Below, piece by piece: positions 14,408-21,914 of a DNA stretch of 42,208 nt (position 1 is its first letter; every line of letters begins with the position of its first letter). The translations under genes were made by a program, and so were the position numbers. The stretch spans positions 1 to 42,208 of IMG/VR virus record IMGVR_UViG_3300045941_000080; one strand, 5' to 3'. The notes beneath the pieces were generated by a model, which was not told the origin of the DNA, searched no databases, and saw nothing but the letters and a program-made list of their open reading frames with translations. This DNA is from a virus.

Positions 14408-15241
14408 TCAGACCCGCTGCGGCGCGAGCCGCTCGTTCTTGACGGTCACGCCGGGAATCCTCGTCTCGTCCTTCAACGCACGCGCGACCGCGTTGATCGC
14501 CGGCATGTCCGCCTGGAGATACGTGATCGGCTGCTCGCCCTTGGCGACCGCCTGGACGAGCTCGAGGAGGTTCACGACCTCCGCCTTCCAGTTGTCGCGG
14601 AAGGAGACTCCCTTGGCGGCCGGAGGCGGCGCCGCCGTCGGCGGCCGCGGGACGAAGATCGGCCGCGGCGCGACCGGCGGAACGACGACGGGTTCCTCGA
14701 GGATCCGATCGGCCGTCGCCGTGTCGCCGCGCTCTTCCGCCTGGACCGCGCGCTCGAGCTTGCTCTCGTTCGCCTGGTCCTCGAGCCGCTTCCGCTCCGC
14801 GGCCGCGCGCGCCTGCTCTTCGCGCTGGAGCCGCTCCGTCTCCTCGCGCACGCGCCGCGCCTCTTCCTCGCGGATCCGCGTCTGCTCCTGCTCGTACGAA
14901 CCCATCGCGCGGGAGTACGCCTTGTCGGCCTCGTCGTACGGCGCGAGGACCTCGTCGCGCTTCGCGACCGCCGTCTTCCACACCTTGTGTGCCGCGTCGC
15001 AGATCGGCGCGAAGAAGTCCGCCGCGAGCTTGCGGCGTCGCTTGATCTCCGCGCGATCGTCGGCCGCCTCCTCGAGCGAGGCCTGGTCCGTGATCCGGAT
15101 CAACTGGATCTTTCCCTTCACCGCGATCGAGTGCGTCTCGATCTCGGCAGGGACGATGAGCGGCTCGACGCGCTCGCCGGACGCCGCACTCACGATCGCT
15201 CCGGGCGCCGCCTCCTGGGCCTTCGTCGTCGCTTCTGCCAT
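14408..15241 (-). CDS. Coiled-coil protein of the recombination cassette
   Basis: 277 residues. The N-terminal 60 residues are beta-rich, then residues 65-180 form a long charged coiled coil (DEVLAPYDEADKAYSR, RIREEEARRVREETERLQ), a Pro/Ala linker, and a C-terminal globular part. Proteins of this design sit next to Erf/RecT and exonuclease genes in many phages, although their job is not established. ATG overlaps the exonuclease stop (TGATG). Confidence 0.7.
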   Translation of the reverse strand: MAEATTKAQEAAPGAIVSAASGERVEPLIVPAEIETHSIAVKGKIQLIRITDQASLEEAADDRAEIKRRRKLAADFFAPICDAAHKVWKTAVAKRDEVLAPYDEADKAYSRAMGSYEQEQTRIREEEARRVREETERLQREEQARAAAERKRLEDQANESKLERAVQAEERGDTATADRILEEPVVVPPVAPRPIFVPRPPTAAPPPAAKGVSFRDNWKAEVVNLLELVQAVAKGEQPITYLQADMPAINAVARALKDETRIPGVTVKNERLAPQRV

Positions 15242-15804
15242 CACGCGCTCCTTCGCTCGTGGTAGACCATGACCGCGGCGAAGAAGATCGGCTCGTACTC
15301 CGCCGCGGAGACCTCGTGCACGCGATAGGTGCCGTCGCCTTTGAGCTGCACGACCATCAACACGTCGACCGGTTCGGTCGGGTTCTGTTCGTTCCAGGCG
15401 ACGCGGTAGCCGGCAAGCTGCCGGCCCGCCGGCCGTAGCTGCACGCTCTCCGTGTTTTTCCAGTCTGGGATCACGCGCTTCGAGCCAATCCATCCGACGC
15501 TGTCCAGGTGGCCGCGGTACCGCCAGGTCGGGCTCACGACCTGGATCTCGCTCTTCAACGTCTTGTAGCCAGACTCGCGGACGAACTTCCGGTAGGCGTC
15601 GACGCGCGCGAGCACGTCCGGGGAGTAGAGCTTCTCGTCGAAGTACTCGTAGAAGATCGACTCGATTGCCGCGTGGACGGCCTTGCCGCGGATCCCCGCG
15701 TACTCGAGATCCGCGGGCTTCACGTTCGTGAAGTCGGGGCCGAGGCCGACCTCGTCGAGGATGTGGGTCACGCGCGGGAGCGCCGCGATCTCTTCGTCGG
15801 TCAT
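15241..15804 (-). CDS. PD-(D/E)XK exonuclease (RecB/lambda-exo type)
   Basis: 187 residues. Motifs in order: GKAVHAAIE (H44), SEIQV (E86), GHLD (D101), PDWKNT (D114, K116) and QLAGY (129-133), which match the RecB/Cas4-like branch of the PD-(D/E)XK fold. It probably resects double-stranded ends to make 3' single strands for the Erf protein encoded two genes upstream. ATGA overlap with the previous gene. Confidence 0.8.
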   Translation of the reverse strand: MTDEEIAALPRVTHILDEVGLGPDFTNVKPADLEYAGIRGKAVHAAIESIFYEYFDEKLYSPDVLARVDAYRKFVRESGYKTLKSEIQVVSPTWRYRGHLDSVGWIGSKRVIPDWKNTESVQLRPAGRQLAGYRVAWNEQNPTEPVDVLMVVQLKGDGTYRVHEVSAAEYEPIFFAAVMVYHERRSA

Positions 15805-16241
15805 GCTGGCGTGTGCCTGGCCGGCCGCGGGAGCTTCCCGTCCGGCGGTAGCGGGACGAAGACCGGGCGGGCCATCCCGCTCTCGAGCTCGAGGACACGC
15901 GCGAGCGCGCTACGGTTAGCCCTGCACGCTCCCTGGAGGCCGGCGATCAACACGTCGAGCGCGTCGCCGCCGGTCTTCTCCGTGGCCGCCGCGACCTGGA
16001 CGATCGCGTGATAGAGCGCGTCGTTGCGGTAGAACTCCATCCCTTGCGGCGTCCCGACGAGCCGCTTGCAGATCGGCGAGCCGGGGATCGGGGCCACCGG
16101 CTCACGAACGATCCGGTCGAGGACCTTCACGAGAACACAGTCGACCGTGTGCACGACCTGGTGACACGCGGGACACTCCGGCGTCAGATAGCGCCATCGC
16201 TCGAGAAGATCCTGCACGTCGCGGAGCGCCGACGCGCTCAC
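15801..16241 (-). CDS. Hypothetical protein between erf and exonuclease
   Basis: 146 residues from a GTG overlapping the Erf stop (GTGA); its stop overlaps the exonuclease ATG. It carries CPACHQVVHTVDC near residue 23, a likely zinc site, then a helical C-terminal half with a proline-rich end. The context suggests a recombination accessory role. No family is recognised. Confidence 0.6.
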   Translation of the reverse strand: MSASALRDVQDLLERWRYLTPECPACHQVVHTVDCVLVKVLDRIVREPVAPIPGSPICKRLVGTPQGMEFYRNDALYHAIVQVAAATEKTGGDALDVLIAGLQGACRANRSALARVLELESGMARPVFVPLPPDGKLPRPARHTPA

Positions 16242-17209
16242 GGCCGCGCCGCCTCGCCCGCGGGCCCCTTCGCGATCTTCTCGCGCCAGGCCTTCGCGCC
16301 GCCCTTGAGCGTGTCGAGGATCCCGTCCAGGGCGCCGCGCGGGATCTTCGTCGAGTCCTCGATCTGCTTCGACGTGAGGAGATCGTGAATGTCGGCGTCG
16401 CTCCACTTCTCGCCGCGCGCGATCGCCCAGAACTTCCGGTTCTGTCCCTCGGTGATTGTCGTCGACGGATCGCCCGCGGCGCCGCCCTCGTCCTCGACGC
16501 GCCCAGGCTGGCCCTGGCTCGAGGACGGCGGCGCGTTGCGTGAGGCGTCGTTGTCGTCGCCTCGCGACGGCTGGATCCCTGACACGGCCTCGAACGAGTA
16601 CCGCTTCGCGTAGGTCATGGCGATCCCGACCCGTTGCGGGCCCGTCGCGCCGGTCTCGCCAGGCGCCGGGATCGGGATCCAGACGGCGCCGGACTTCTCG
16701 CTGTGGCCGAGCGCGTGCGAGATCTTGCAGTCGGCGGAGACGCTGTTCTCCTTGTACTCGTGCGCCCACGAGACCGAAAGGCCGTACTCGCCCATGATCG
16801 GCTGGACCTCGTCGAGAATGTCGTCGAGCGGCGCGTAGAGGTAGCCGAAGGAGGAGCCTCCCTTGGTCGAGATCGAAGCCTTCCGCGTCTTCAAGATCCG
16901 CGGGCATTGCCGCTGGAACTCCGCCATCGCGTCATACCAGGCCTGGCGCGCCTGGTTCGCCTGGACGCGCTCGGCGAGCGCGACGAACCGCTCGAGGACC
17001 TCGATCGCCGCTCCCTTCTCGATCGCCTTCTCGAGGAGGCTCTGCGGATCGAGGCGCGCGAGCGCGAACTCCGGCCGCTCGCGCCGGCGGACCTCGACGG
17101 GCCCAGGCCGCGCCTCGAGCTCGGTGCCCTCGAGGACCTCGCCGGTCTCCGTGTCGATCGTGCGGCCGTCCCTCTCGACCGTTTGCGTCTGCGTCTGTGG
17201 ATCCGCCAT
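16238..17209 (-). CDS. erf: ERF-family single-strand annealing protein
   Basis: 323 residues from ATG. The ERF core lies at about residues 85-225: ARQAWYDAMAEFQRQCP, YLYAPLDDILDEVQPIM, YGLSVSW and GIAMTYAKRYSFEAVSG. Erf proteins form rings that anneal complementary single strands, as in P22 circularisation and phage recombination. The C-terminal 100 residues are a variable, partly disordered extension. It heads a cassette with an exonuclease and RusA. Confidence 0.9.
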   Translation of the reverse strand: MADPQTQTQTVERDGRTIDTETGEVLEGTELEARPGPVEVRRRERPEFALARLDPQSLLEKAIEKGAAIEVLERFVALAERVQANQARQAWYDAMAEFQRQCPRILKTRKASISTKGGSSFGYLYAPLDDILDEVQPIMGEYGLSVSWAHEYKENSVSADCKISHALGHSEKSGAVWIPIPAPGETGATGPQRVGIAMTYAKRYSFEAVSGIQPSRGDDNDASRNAPPSSSQGQPGRVEDEGGAAGDPSTTITEGQNRKFWAIARGEKWSDADIHDLLTSKQIEDSTKIPRGALDGILDTLKGGAKAWREKIAKGPAGEAARP

Positions 17210-17212
17210 TGC

Positions 17213-17446
17213 TCAATTCCTCCGTGTGTCGTTGTCGTGTAAACGCTCGAGGAACCGCTGGCGCCGTGCGGTCTCGATCTCGCGATCCATCCGCCGGCGA
17301 TCCTCCTCGAGGCGGCGTTGCGCGCGCCGCGCGTCGCGCCAGGCGAACACGGCGCCGACGACGACGATGAGGAAGAAGGCGCCCGACATGATCGCGATCG
17401 GGAGCGCGTCTCGAGCGATCGCGTTGAGGACGACTGAGTCGCTCAC
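17213..17446 (-). CDS. Single-pass membrane protein with charged tail
   Basis: 77 residues from GTG. A membrane segment (LPIAIMSGAFFLIVVVGAVF, about residues 15-34) is followed by an Arg/Glu-rich helix, suggesting a bitopic protein with a cytoplasmic coiled coil. It is coupled to another membrane protein upstream (GTGA). Function unknown. Confidence 0.65.
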   Translation of the reverse strand: MSDSVVLNAIARDALPIAIMSGAFFLIVVVGAVFAWRDARRAQRRLEEDRRRMDREIETARRQRFLERLHDNDTRRN

Positions 17447-17739
17447 CAGAAGATCCTCCCGAAGGGATCGCGCTCGTAGTCCGGAACGTCGGCCGGGTTC
17501 GGCTCACGCGGCGGCGGCGGCATCGGTCGACCGCGCCCGTCGACGCTGGGATTACGCTCGGCCGGTCGCGGCGCTGGACCGGCGACGTGGCGGATCGCAC
17601 CGGCGGCGATCGCTGTCGAGAGGAGTCTCTCCGATCGCTTCGCGCGGACGGCCGCCGCGCACGCGATCGCGAGCGCGACCAGAGAGAGAACGAGGCTGAC
17701 GTACGCGGCGCCGGCGACGAGGAAGACGGCCGCTCTCAT
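17443..17739 (-). CDS. Membrane protein with proline-rich tail
   Basis: 98 residues. The N-terminus is strongly hydrophobic (FLVAGAAYVSLVLSLVALAI, residues 6-25) and the C-terminal half is proline-rich (PMPPPPREPNPADVP). ATG overlaps the ParB-like stop (ATGA). With its neighbour it makes a pair of early membrane proteins; superinfection exclusion is one possibility, with no direct evidence. Confidence 0.65.
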   Translation of the reverse strand: MRAAVFLVAGAAYVSLVLSLVALAIACAAAVRAKRSERLLSTAIAAGAIRHVAGPAPRPAERNPSVDGRGRPMPPPPREPNPADVPDYERDPFGRIFW

Positions 17740-18638
17740 GCGGTTTCCAGCTCGCGCTCGTCGGCCAGCGCCTTGCGAATGAGGCCGCCCGACGTGATCA
17801 GATCCATGAACCAGGTCTGGTCGACCTTGTCGAGGCGGAAGGTCAGCGGGTGGTCGCGGACGAACTCCAGGAGCGCGCTGTCGCTCGCAGTGTCGGGGAA
17901 GAGGAAGGCGTCGGTCTCGGTCGGCTTGAAGCGCACGTGCTCGGCGATGTAGCGCTCGAGCTCGCGGACGCTGATCGGCGTGAGCGGGTACGCGGCCTTC
18001 CCGCGATCCGCCAACTCGTCGAGCTTGTCTTCCTCGTCATCGGTGAGCAGAACGGCGTCGCGCTTGAGCAGCACGCCTTCGTCCGACACCTCGCGATCGA
18101 TGGCGACGATCCGCTTCTGGTCCTCCGGCTTGAGCCGCGCGAGCAGGATCGCGTGGCCAGCGGTGATCGTGTTCGCGAGGAACAGCTTCTGCGCCTCGGG
18201 GATGAGCTGGAGCAGCTTGACGCGGTCGTACACGTACCGCTCGCTCTTGCCCGTCCGCGCGGCGATCCGGCCGACGTCCCACTTGAGCTCCGTCAGCATC
18301 GTCTTGTAGCCGGCCGCCTCCTCAAGCGGATGGACGTCCTCGCGCTCGTCGTTCTCGAACACGACCAGCTCGAGGAACTCCTCGTCGCTCATCGGGCGGA
18401 TGAGCGCGGGCACGGTAGCGACGCCGGCTGCCTTCGCCGCTCGGTAGCGTCGGTGGCCGGCGCCGATCTCGAAGCCGCTCGCGTTCGGACGCACCAGGAG
18501 CGGCGTGACGACGCCCTTCGCCTTCACGCTGGCGACGAGCTCCTCGAGCTTGGCGGGATCGAACGTGCGGCGCGGGTTCCACTTCGACTCGTGGAGCTGA
18601 TCGACGGGGAGCGCGTCGTTGAAGGCCGCGGTCGTCAT
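17736..18638 (-). CDS. ParB/Spo0J-family DNA-binding protein
   Basis: 300 residues from ATG with AAGGAG upstream. ParB boxes are clear: LVASVKAKGVVTPLLVRP, GAGHRRYRAAK (59-69, the CTP-binding arginine patch) and ENDERED (95-101), followed by a helix-turn-helix around residues 117-145. The C-terminal 150 residues are unusual. No ParA is visible, so it may act as a regulator or DNA-organising protein rather than in classic partition. Confidence 0.85.
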   Translation of the reverse strand: MTTAAFNDALPVDQLHESKWNPRRTFDPAKLEELVASVKAKGVVTPLLVRPNASGFEIGAGHRRYRAAKAAGVATVPALIRPMSDEEFLELVVFENDEREDVHPLEEAAGYKTMLTELKWDVGRIAARTGKSERYVYDRVKLLQLIPEAQKLFLANTITAGHAILLARLKPEDQKRIVAIDREVSDEGVLLKRDAVLLTDDEEDKLDELADRGKAAYPLTPISVRELERYIAEHVRFKPTETDAFLFPDTASDSALLEFVRDHPLTFRLDKVDQTWFMDLITSGGLIRKALADERELETA

Positions 18639-18652
18639 GCTGTTCTCCTTGG

Positions 18653-18871
18653 TCAGCGGTCGGTGTTGTCGACGACGGGCGCGGGCGCTGGCGCGTCGTC
18701 TGCGACCTCGCGCGTGCGAAGCGTCGCCTCGCGAATCCCGCACCCGTCGTTCTTCCAGTGATCGGAAAGCGCGCGGTACGCCGTCGCGACGGCGCGGTTC
18801 TCGAACGTCGCGTTCCCGCACTTGCACTCCGCGATATGGACGAACGTCTTCTTCGGCACGCTGTCCCCCAT
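18653..18871 (-). CDS. Small cysteine-containing protein
   Basis: 72 residues; ATG overlaps the previous stop (TGATG). CKCGN near residue 16 and a later GCG could form a metal site. The C-terminus is Ala/Pro/Asp-rich. No family is recognised. Confidence 0.6.
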   Translation of the reverse strand: MGDSVPKKTFVHIAECKCGNATFENRAVATAYRALSDHWKNDGCGIREATLRTREVADDAPAPAPVVDNTDR

Positions 18872-19194
18872 CAACCGGCCAGGTCGCGAATGTCCTCGGC
18901 GAGCGAGACCTTCTCGCCGGCCTCGGCGCGCCGGAGCTTGTCCTGGATCCGCGCGGCCGCGTCCGCCTTCACGCGAGCGCGGTCGATCCCCGCGAGGAGC
19001 GTGCACGTCGCGCATACGTCGGTCGTGAACGTCGAATCGAACGGCGCGCCGCAACGCTCGCACTTCTGGAACGTCTGGCGGACGCCGAAGCCGCGCGCCT
19101 GGCGGAGCGCGCACACGACGAGGTAATGGCCGCGGGCGTTCGGATCCCGCATGAACGACGACGTCCAGACCTCGAGGTCGAGCGCGCGACTCAC
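18871..19194 (-). CDS. Zinc-ribbon protein
   Basis: 107 residues from a GTG overlapping the previous stop (GTGA). A typical ribbon is formed by CERCG at residues 45-49 and CATC near 61-64, followed by a helical C-terminus. Probably binds nucleic acid or protein partners. The family is not recognised. Confidence 0.6.
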   Translation of the reverse strand: MSRALDLEVWTSSFMRDPNARGHYLVVCALRQARGFGVRQTFQKCERCGAPFDSTFTTDVCATCTLLAGIDRARVKADAAARIQDKLRRAEAGEKVSLAEDIRDLAG

Positions 19195-19517
19195 GCCGGC
19201 GACCGAAGGAAGTCGACGACGGGGATCTCGCCGCCGTCGGGGATCAGCGGGACCTCGACGACGACCTCGTACACGAGCTCGACGCGCCCAGGCTTCGCGG
19301 CGTCGTCGTTGACGCGGACGATCTCGAAGCCGGCCGGCATCTTGAGCGCGTCCGCGAGCTCCTCGTACGTCCGGATGATCCTCCCCAGGCGGCGCGCCCG
19401 CGGACGCGGACGCGGAGGCGGCGCCCAGGCGCCGGCGTCGCGCGAGAACTCGTGTCGGAACTCGCTTAGAAGGGAACGTCCTCCCGCGCGCTCTGGTCCT
19501 CGATCGGCGTCGGGCAT
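19191..19517 (-). CDS. Hypothetical protein with uncertain start
   Basis: The C-terminal part is clearly coding (RTYEELADALKMPAGFEIVR, then a beta-rich VELVYEVVVEVPL). The ATG at 19517 gives 108 residues but overlaps the upstream gene by 52 bases; an ATG at 19340 gives only 49 and would cut into the conserved-looking part. No ATG, GTG or TTG lies near the upstream stop (19466), where a GGAGG-like run is present, so a non-standard start is possible. Confidence 0.5.
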   Translation of the reverse strand: MPDADRGPERAGGRSLLSEFRHEFSRDAGAWAPPPRPRPRARRLGRIIRTYEELADALKMPAGFEIVRVNDDAAKPGRVELVYEVVVEVPLIPDGGEIPVVDFLRSPA

Positions 19518-19672
19518 GCGTACTTCGGCCCGTGCTGGTTCCGGCGCCGGCCGCACCCCTCGCACACGGAGATCCCCGTCGGGTACCTGACGTGAGGCGC
19601 GGCGACGAACTTTGCCGTCGCGCTCCACTCGTGACCGGCCGGCGGTTGCCGCTCCCTTCCGTTGCCGCTCAC
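19466..19672 (-). CDS. Small zinc-finger protein
   Basis: 68 residues from a GTG overlapping the previous stop (GTGA). CEGCGRRRNQHGPKYAC forms a C-x2-C-x8-H/C type site. It ends with an acidic EDVPF, the same last four residues (DVPF) as the DnaB-like helicase. A shared short C-terminal motif like this can be a docking peptide, but two cases are not proof. Confidence 0.6.
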   Translation of the reverse strand: MSGNGRERQPPAGHEWSATAKFVAAPHVRYPTGISVCEGCGRRRNQHGPKYACPTPIEDQSAREDVPF

Positions 19673-20358
19673 GCATCGCACTTCGCCGTCGGTCCCGTCG
19701 GTCGGTCCTCCGGGCGGAGCTCCTCCGTCGCGGCCATCTCCTCGCCCAGGCCGTCGAGGTCGTAGCCCGGTCCGGTCAGCGGCGCCGGCGGCTCCACGCC
19801 GCGCGCTTTCGCGATCGCGCCGTTGATCACCTGCATTTCCGGTGAGTCCTGGTAGAGGTCCCACAGGCCGGCGCGGTCCTTGGCCTCGATACCGTGGTCG
19901 TGCCACTGACGGATCGTGTCGACCGCGATCTCGAGCGCGTCGAGCATGTCGCGGCCGGCCGCCATGACCAGGCCGGAACGCCGCTGCGTCGCCGCGACGG
20001 CCGCGACGTGATCGCCTTCGGCGTCGCGGATGATCATGTCGAGCTCGTCGAGCGTCCACGGTCCGCGCGCGATCGGATCGTCCTCGAGACCTTCTGCGGT
20101 ATCCTTCCTGTCGACCATTGGCTCGCCCTCCCCTGGGGCTTGCGTGGTAAGCGTCGGCGCCGCGATCCCGTTCGCGGCGTCGGCGCGGCCAGAACAGATC
20201 GCCGCCCACTCCACCGGCGACAACACGCGCCGGCACTTCGAGCACTTGAAGCCGACACCGTTCTTCGTCTCCACCCATCCGGCCGGCACGTGAAGCCGCT
20301 CGGCGACGAGCGCCTCGAGGACCGGCGAGAGCGATCGGATCCGGAGGACCGCGTTCAT
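19669..20358 (-). CDS. Hypothetical protein with zinc knuckle
   Basis: 229 residues. The N-terminal 60 residues include CSKCRRVLSPVEW (a CxxC knuckle), then a flexible linker and a helical region (WTLDELDMIIRD, MLDALEIAVDTIRQW). ATG overlaps the stop of a 26-residue gene (ATGA). No family is recognised. Confidence 0.6.
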   Translation of the reverse strand: MNAVLRIRSLSPVLEALVAERLHVPAGWVETKNGVGFKCSKCRRVLSPVEWAAICSGRADAANGIAAPTLTTQAPGEGEPMVDRKDTAEGLEDDPIARGPWTLDELDMIIRDAEGDHVAAVAATQRRSGLVMAAGRDMLDALEIAVDTIRQWHDHGIEAKDRAGLWDLYQDSPEMQVINGAIAKARGVEPPAPLTGPGYDLDGLGEEMAATEELRPEDRPTGPTAKCDA

Positions 20359-20435
20359 CCGACGTAGGCAGCGGCGAGGATGTAGAACGCCGCGAGGAAC
20401 GCCGCAGCGCCGGCGAGGTCGAGAAGCGTTTTCAT
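20355..20435 (-). CDS. 26-residue membrane microprotein
   Basis: MKTLLDLAGAAAFLAAFYIL begins a peptide that ends AAAYVG; it is essentially one membrane helix. Its ATG overlaps the stop of the CII-like gene (ATGA), and its TGA overlaps the ATG of the next gene (ATGA). Without it there would be a 76-base gap in an operon that otherwise has none, so I consider it real. Function is unknown; such peptides often regulate a membrane protein. Confidence 0.55.
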   Translation of the reverse strand: MKTLLDLAGAAAFLAAFYILAAAYVG

Positions 20436-20926
20436 CCCGTGTAGGCCTCCGTTCGGACCTGGCTCTTTTCGACCTGGCGCGCGAGCTCGGCGGCCGCGCG
20501 CTGAAACCGGGCGATCTCCTCGAGCACGAAGGCCGGGGCCGCGACGCGGCCGCTCCGCGCGATCTCGGCGATCGCCATCTGGACGGCGCCGAACGATCGC
20601 GTCATGGTGCCGATCGACTCGAGGACGTCGACCGCGCCCGTGTCGCCGTGTGGCTGGATCGGGACGACGACGCAGCCCAGGCGATTGGCGATGTAGTGAA
20701 GAACGTCGAGGCGGCCGGTGGCCTTCGCGAGCGGGACGATGACCTTTGCCGGTGGATCACGATGCTCGCCGCTCGGGTTGTCCTCCGGCGTCGCCCACCG
20801 GTACAGATCCTTCCGAGAGAACCCCGTCGACGCGGCGAGATCCGTCACGTTGCGCGCGTGCACCATGCGCGCGAAGGCCTCGTCGAGGCTTCGCGGGAGC
20901 GCGTCGCGCGCGTCGTCCGGCGTCAT
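20432..20926 (-). CDS. CII-like phage regulatory protein
   Basis: 164 residues. The N-terminal half has a helix-turn-helix-like unit (LAASTGFSRKDLYRWATP) followed by PPAKVIVPLAKATG and a hydrophobic VLHYIANRLGC, the pattern of the phage regulatory CII/CP76 family; the C-terminal half is helical. It is second in the early operon after the XRE regulator and coupled to it (ATGA), as expected for a lysis-lysogeny regulator. The assignment is moderate. Confidence 0.65.
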   Translation of the reverse strand: MTPDDARDALPRSLDEAFARMVHARNVTDLAASTGFSRKDLYRWATPEDNPSGEHRDPPAKVIVPLAKATGRLDVLHYIANRLGCVVVPIQPHGDTGAVDVLESIGTMTRSFGAVQMAIAEIARSGRVAAPAFVLEEIARFQRAAAELARQVEKSQVRTEAYTG

Positions 20927-21213
20927 GCCGCACCCGTGGCGCGTGGCTTGCGAGGCAGGGAACCGGACGCCGTCTTTCCCCTACTCGGTGCACTGTCCGC
21001 GTTGCATGCTCGTGATCGCTTCTTGAAGAACGCGGAGGCCTCAACGCCGAGTGCCGTCGCGAGATTCGCAAGCGTGCGCGCATTCGGCGTCGCGCGCTTC
21101 GCCTGGATGAATTGGAGGCCTCGCACGGTGAGACCGGAGAGCGCCGCGAGCTCGACGACCGTGAACCCACGCTGGCGCCGGAGTCGCTTGATCGCGTCGG
21201 GGTCGTACTCCAT
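20923..21213 (-). CDS. XRE-family repressor, first gene of the early operon
   Basis: 96 residues. Residues 8-62 form an XRE helix-turn-helix (RLRRQRGFTVVELAALSG, then GLQFIQ, RTLANLATALGV). No dimerisation/peptidase domain follows, so it is Cro-like in size. Its promoter's predicted start is only a few bases before the ATG, so the mRNA is probably leaderless or nearly so. It faces another XRE gene across a palindromic operator. Confidence 0.8.
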   Translation of the reverse strand: MEYDPDAIKRLRRQRGFTVVELAALSGLTVRGLQFIQAKRATPNARTLANLATALGVEASAFFKKRSRACNADSAPSRGKTASGSLPRKPRATGAA

Positions 21214-21222
21214 TGGGTCCGC

Positions 21223-21253
21223 ATTATTACCGTTGGTGGTGAAACCATGTCAA
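21223..21253 (-). promoter_or_regulatory. Leftward early promoter
   Basis: On the minus strand TTGACA (21253-21248) is followed after 18 bp by TAATAAT (21229-21223). The predicted start is near 21217, about four bases before the ATG at 21213. GGTGAAA half-site (21238-21244) lies in the spacer. Confidence 0.7.
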
Positions 21254-21256
21254 GCA

Positions 21257-21278
21257 TTTCAGTGAAAGCCCTTTCACC
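21257..21278. promoter_or_regulatory. Palindromic operator of the lysogeny switch
   Basis: GTGAAAG-CC-CTTTCAC (21262-21277) is a perfect dyad just upstream of the leftward -35. It overlaps a smaller dyad TTTCA-G-TGAAA (21257-21267). With the GGTGAAA at 21238 there are three or four related half-sites between the two XRE genes, as in cI/Cro switches. Rightward -35 (21272-21277 region) would be covered, though that promoter is weak by sequence. Confidence 0.6.
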
Positions 21279-21323
21279 ATGCGCCCCGCGCGTCGTAGAG
21301 TTTCCCCACCGGAGGAGAGGAAG

Positions 21324-21902
21324 ATGATCACCTCGCCGAGCTTCGCCATGCTGATCCATGACCTCGTGCAAACGCACCACGAAGGGAACCTCCGCGCCAT
21401 GTCGCAGAAGAGCGGGCTCCCCTACATGACGCTCTCCCGGTGGGAGCACGGCGAGGCGGAGAGTCCCCGGATCGATCGCATTCTCCAGTTGTGCCGCTAC
21501 TACGGGCTCGACGTCGGCGAGGTCCTCGGTGTGATTGCGCGCGATGCTCAGACGCGAGCGCGCGGCGCGCGGCCGCTCGTCGCGGAGATCTCGAGGACGA
21601 GAGGACCGGCGCCGGATCCACACTCGAGGCGATCGCGGAAGCGGTTCGGGAAAAAGTTGATCGCGATCCTCACGACGGCCGCGGCCGCGGCGTTCGCGCC
21701 CCCGACCTATGCGGCCGTAGCTCCGACTGCAACGCTATCCGTTGAGTCGCCGCATCGGGACGACTGCCTGGGGAATGCGTCTTATCGGAGAAGGCGCCGC
21801 CGTGGGTTGTGGCCGGATCCGCACGACCGACGACGCCGGCGGCGAGGCTACGACCGGCGGCGCGCGATCGCGATCTCGGCCACCATTGGTGCCGCGGCGT
21901 GA
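21324..21902 (+). CDS. XRE-type regulator with C-terminal membrane segment
   Basis: 192 residues from ATG with GGAGGAGAGG upstream. Residues 20-75 are a helix-turn-helix (LRAMSQKSGLPYMTLSRWE, IDRILQLCRYYGLDVGEVL). A basic linker leads to a hydrophobic segment (KKLIAILTTAAAAAFAPPTY, 110-129), then a short tail that becomes Arg-rich. This suggests a DNA-binding protein tethered to the membrane. It is divergent from the XRE gene at 21213 and is the best candidate for lysogenic repressor. Confidence 0.7.
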   Translation: MITSPSFAMLIHDLVQTHHEGNLRAMSQKSGLPYMTLSRWEHGEAESPRIDRILQLCRYYGLDVGEVLGVIARDAQTRARGARPLVAEISRTRGPAPDPHSRRSRKRFGKKLIAILTTAAAAAFAPPTYAAVAPTATLSVESPHRDDCLGNASYRRRRRRGLWPDPHDRRRRRRGYDRRRAIAISATIGAAA

Positions 21903-21914
21903 CGGTGTCCGTTT

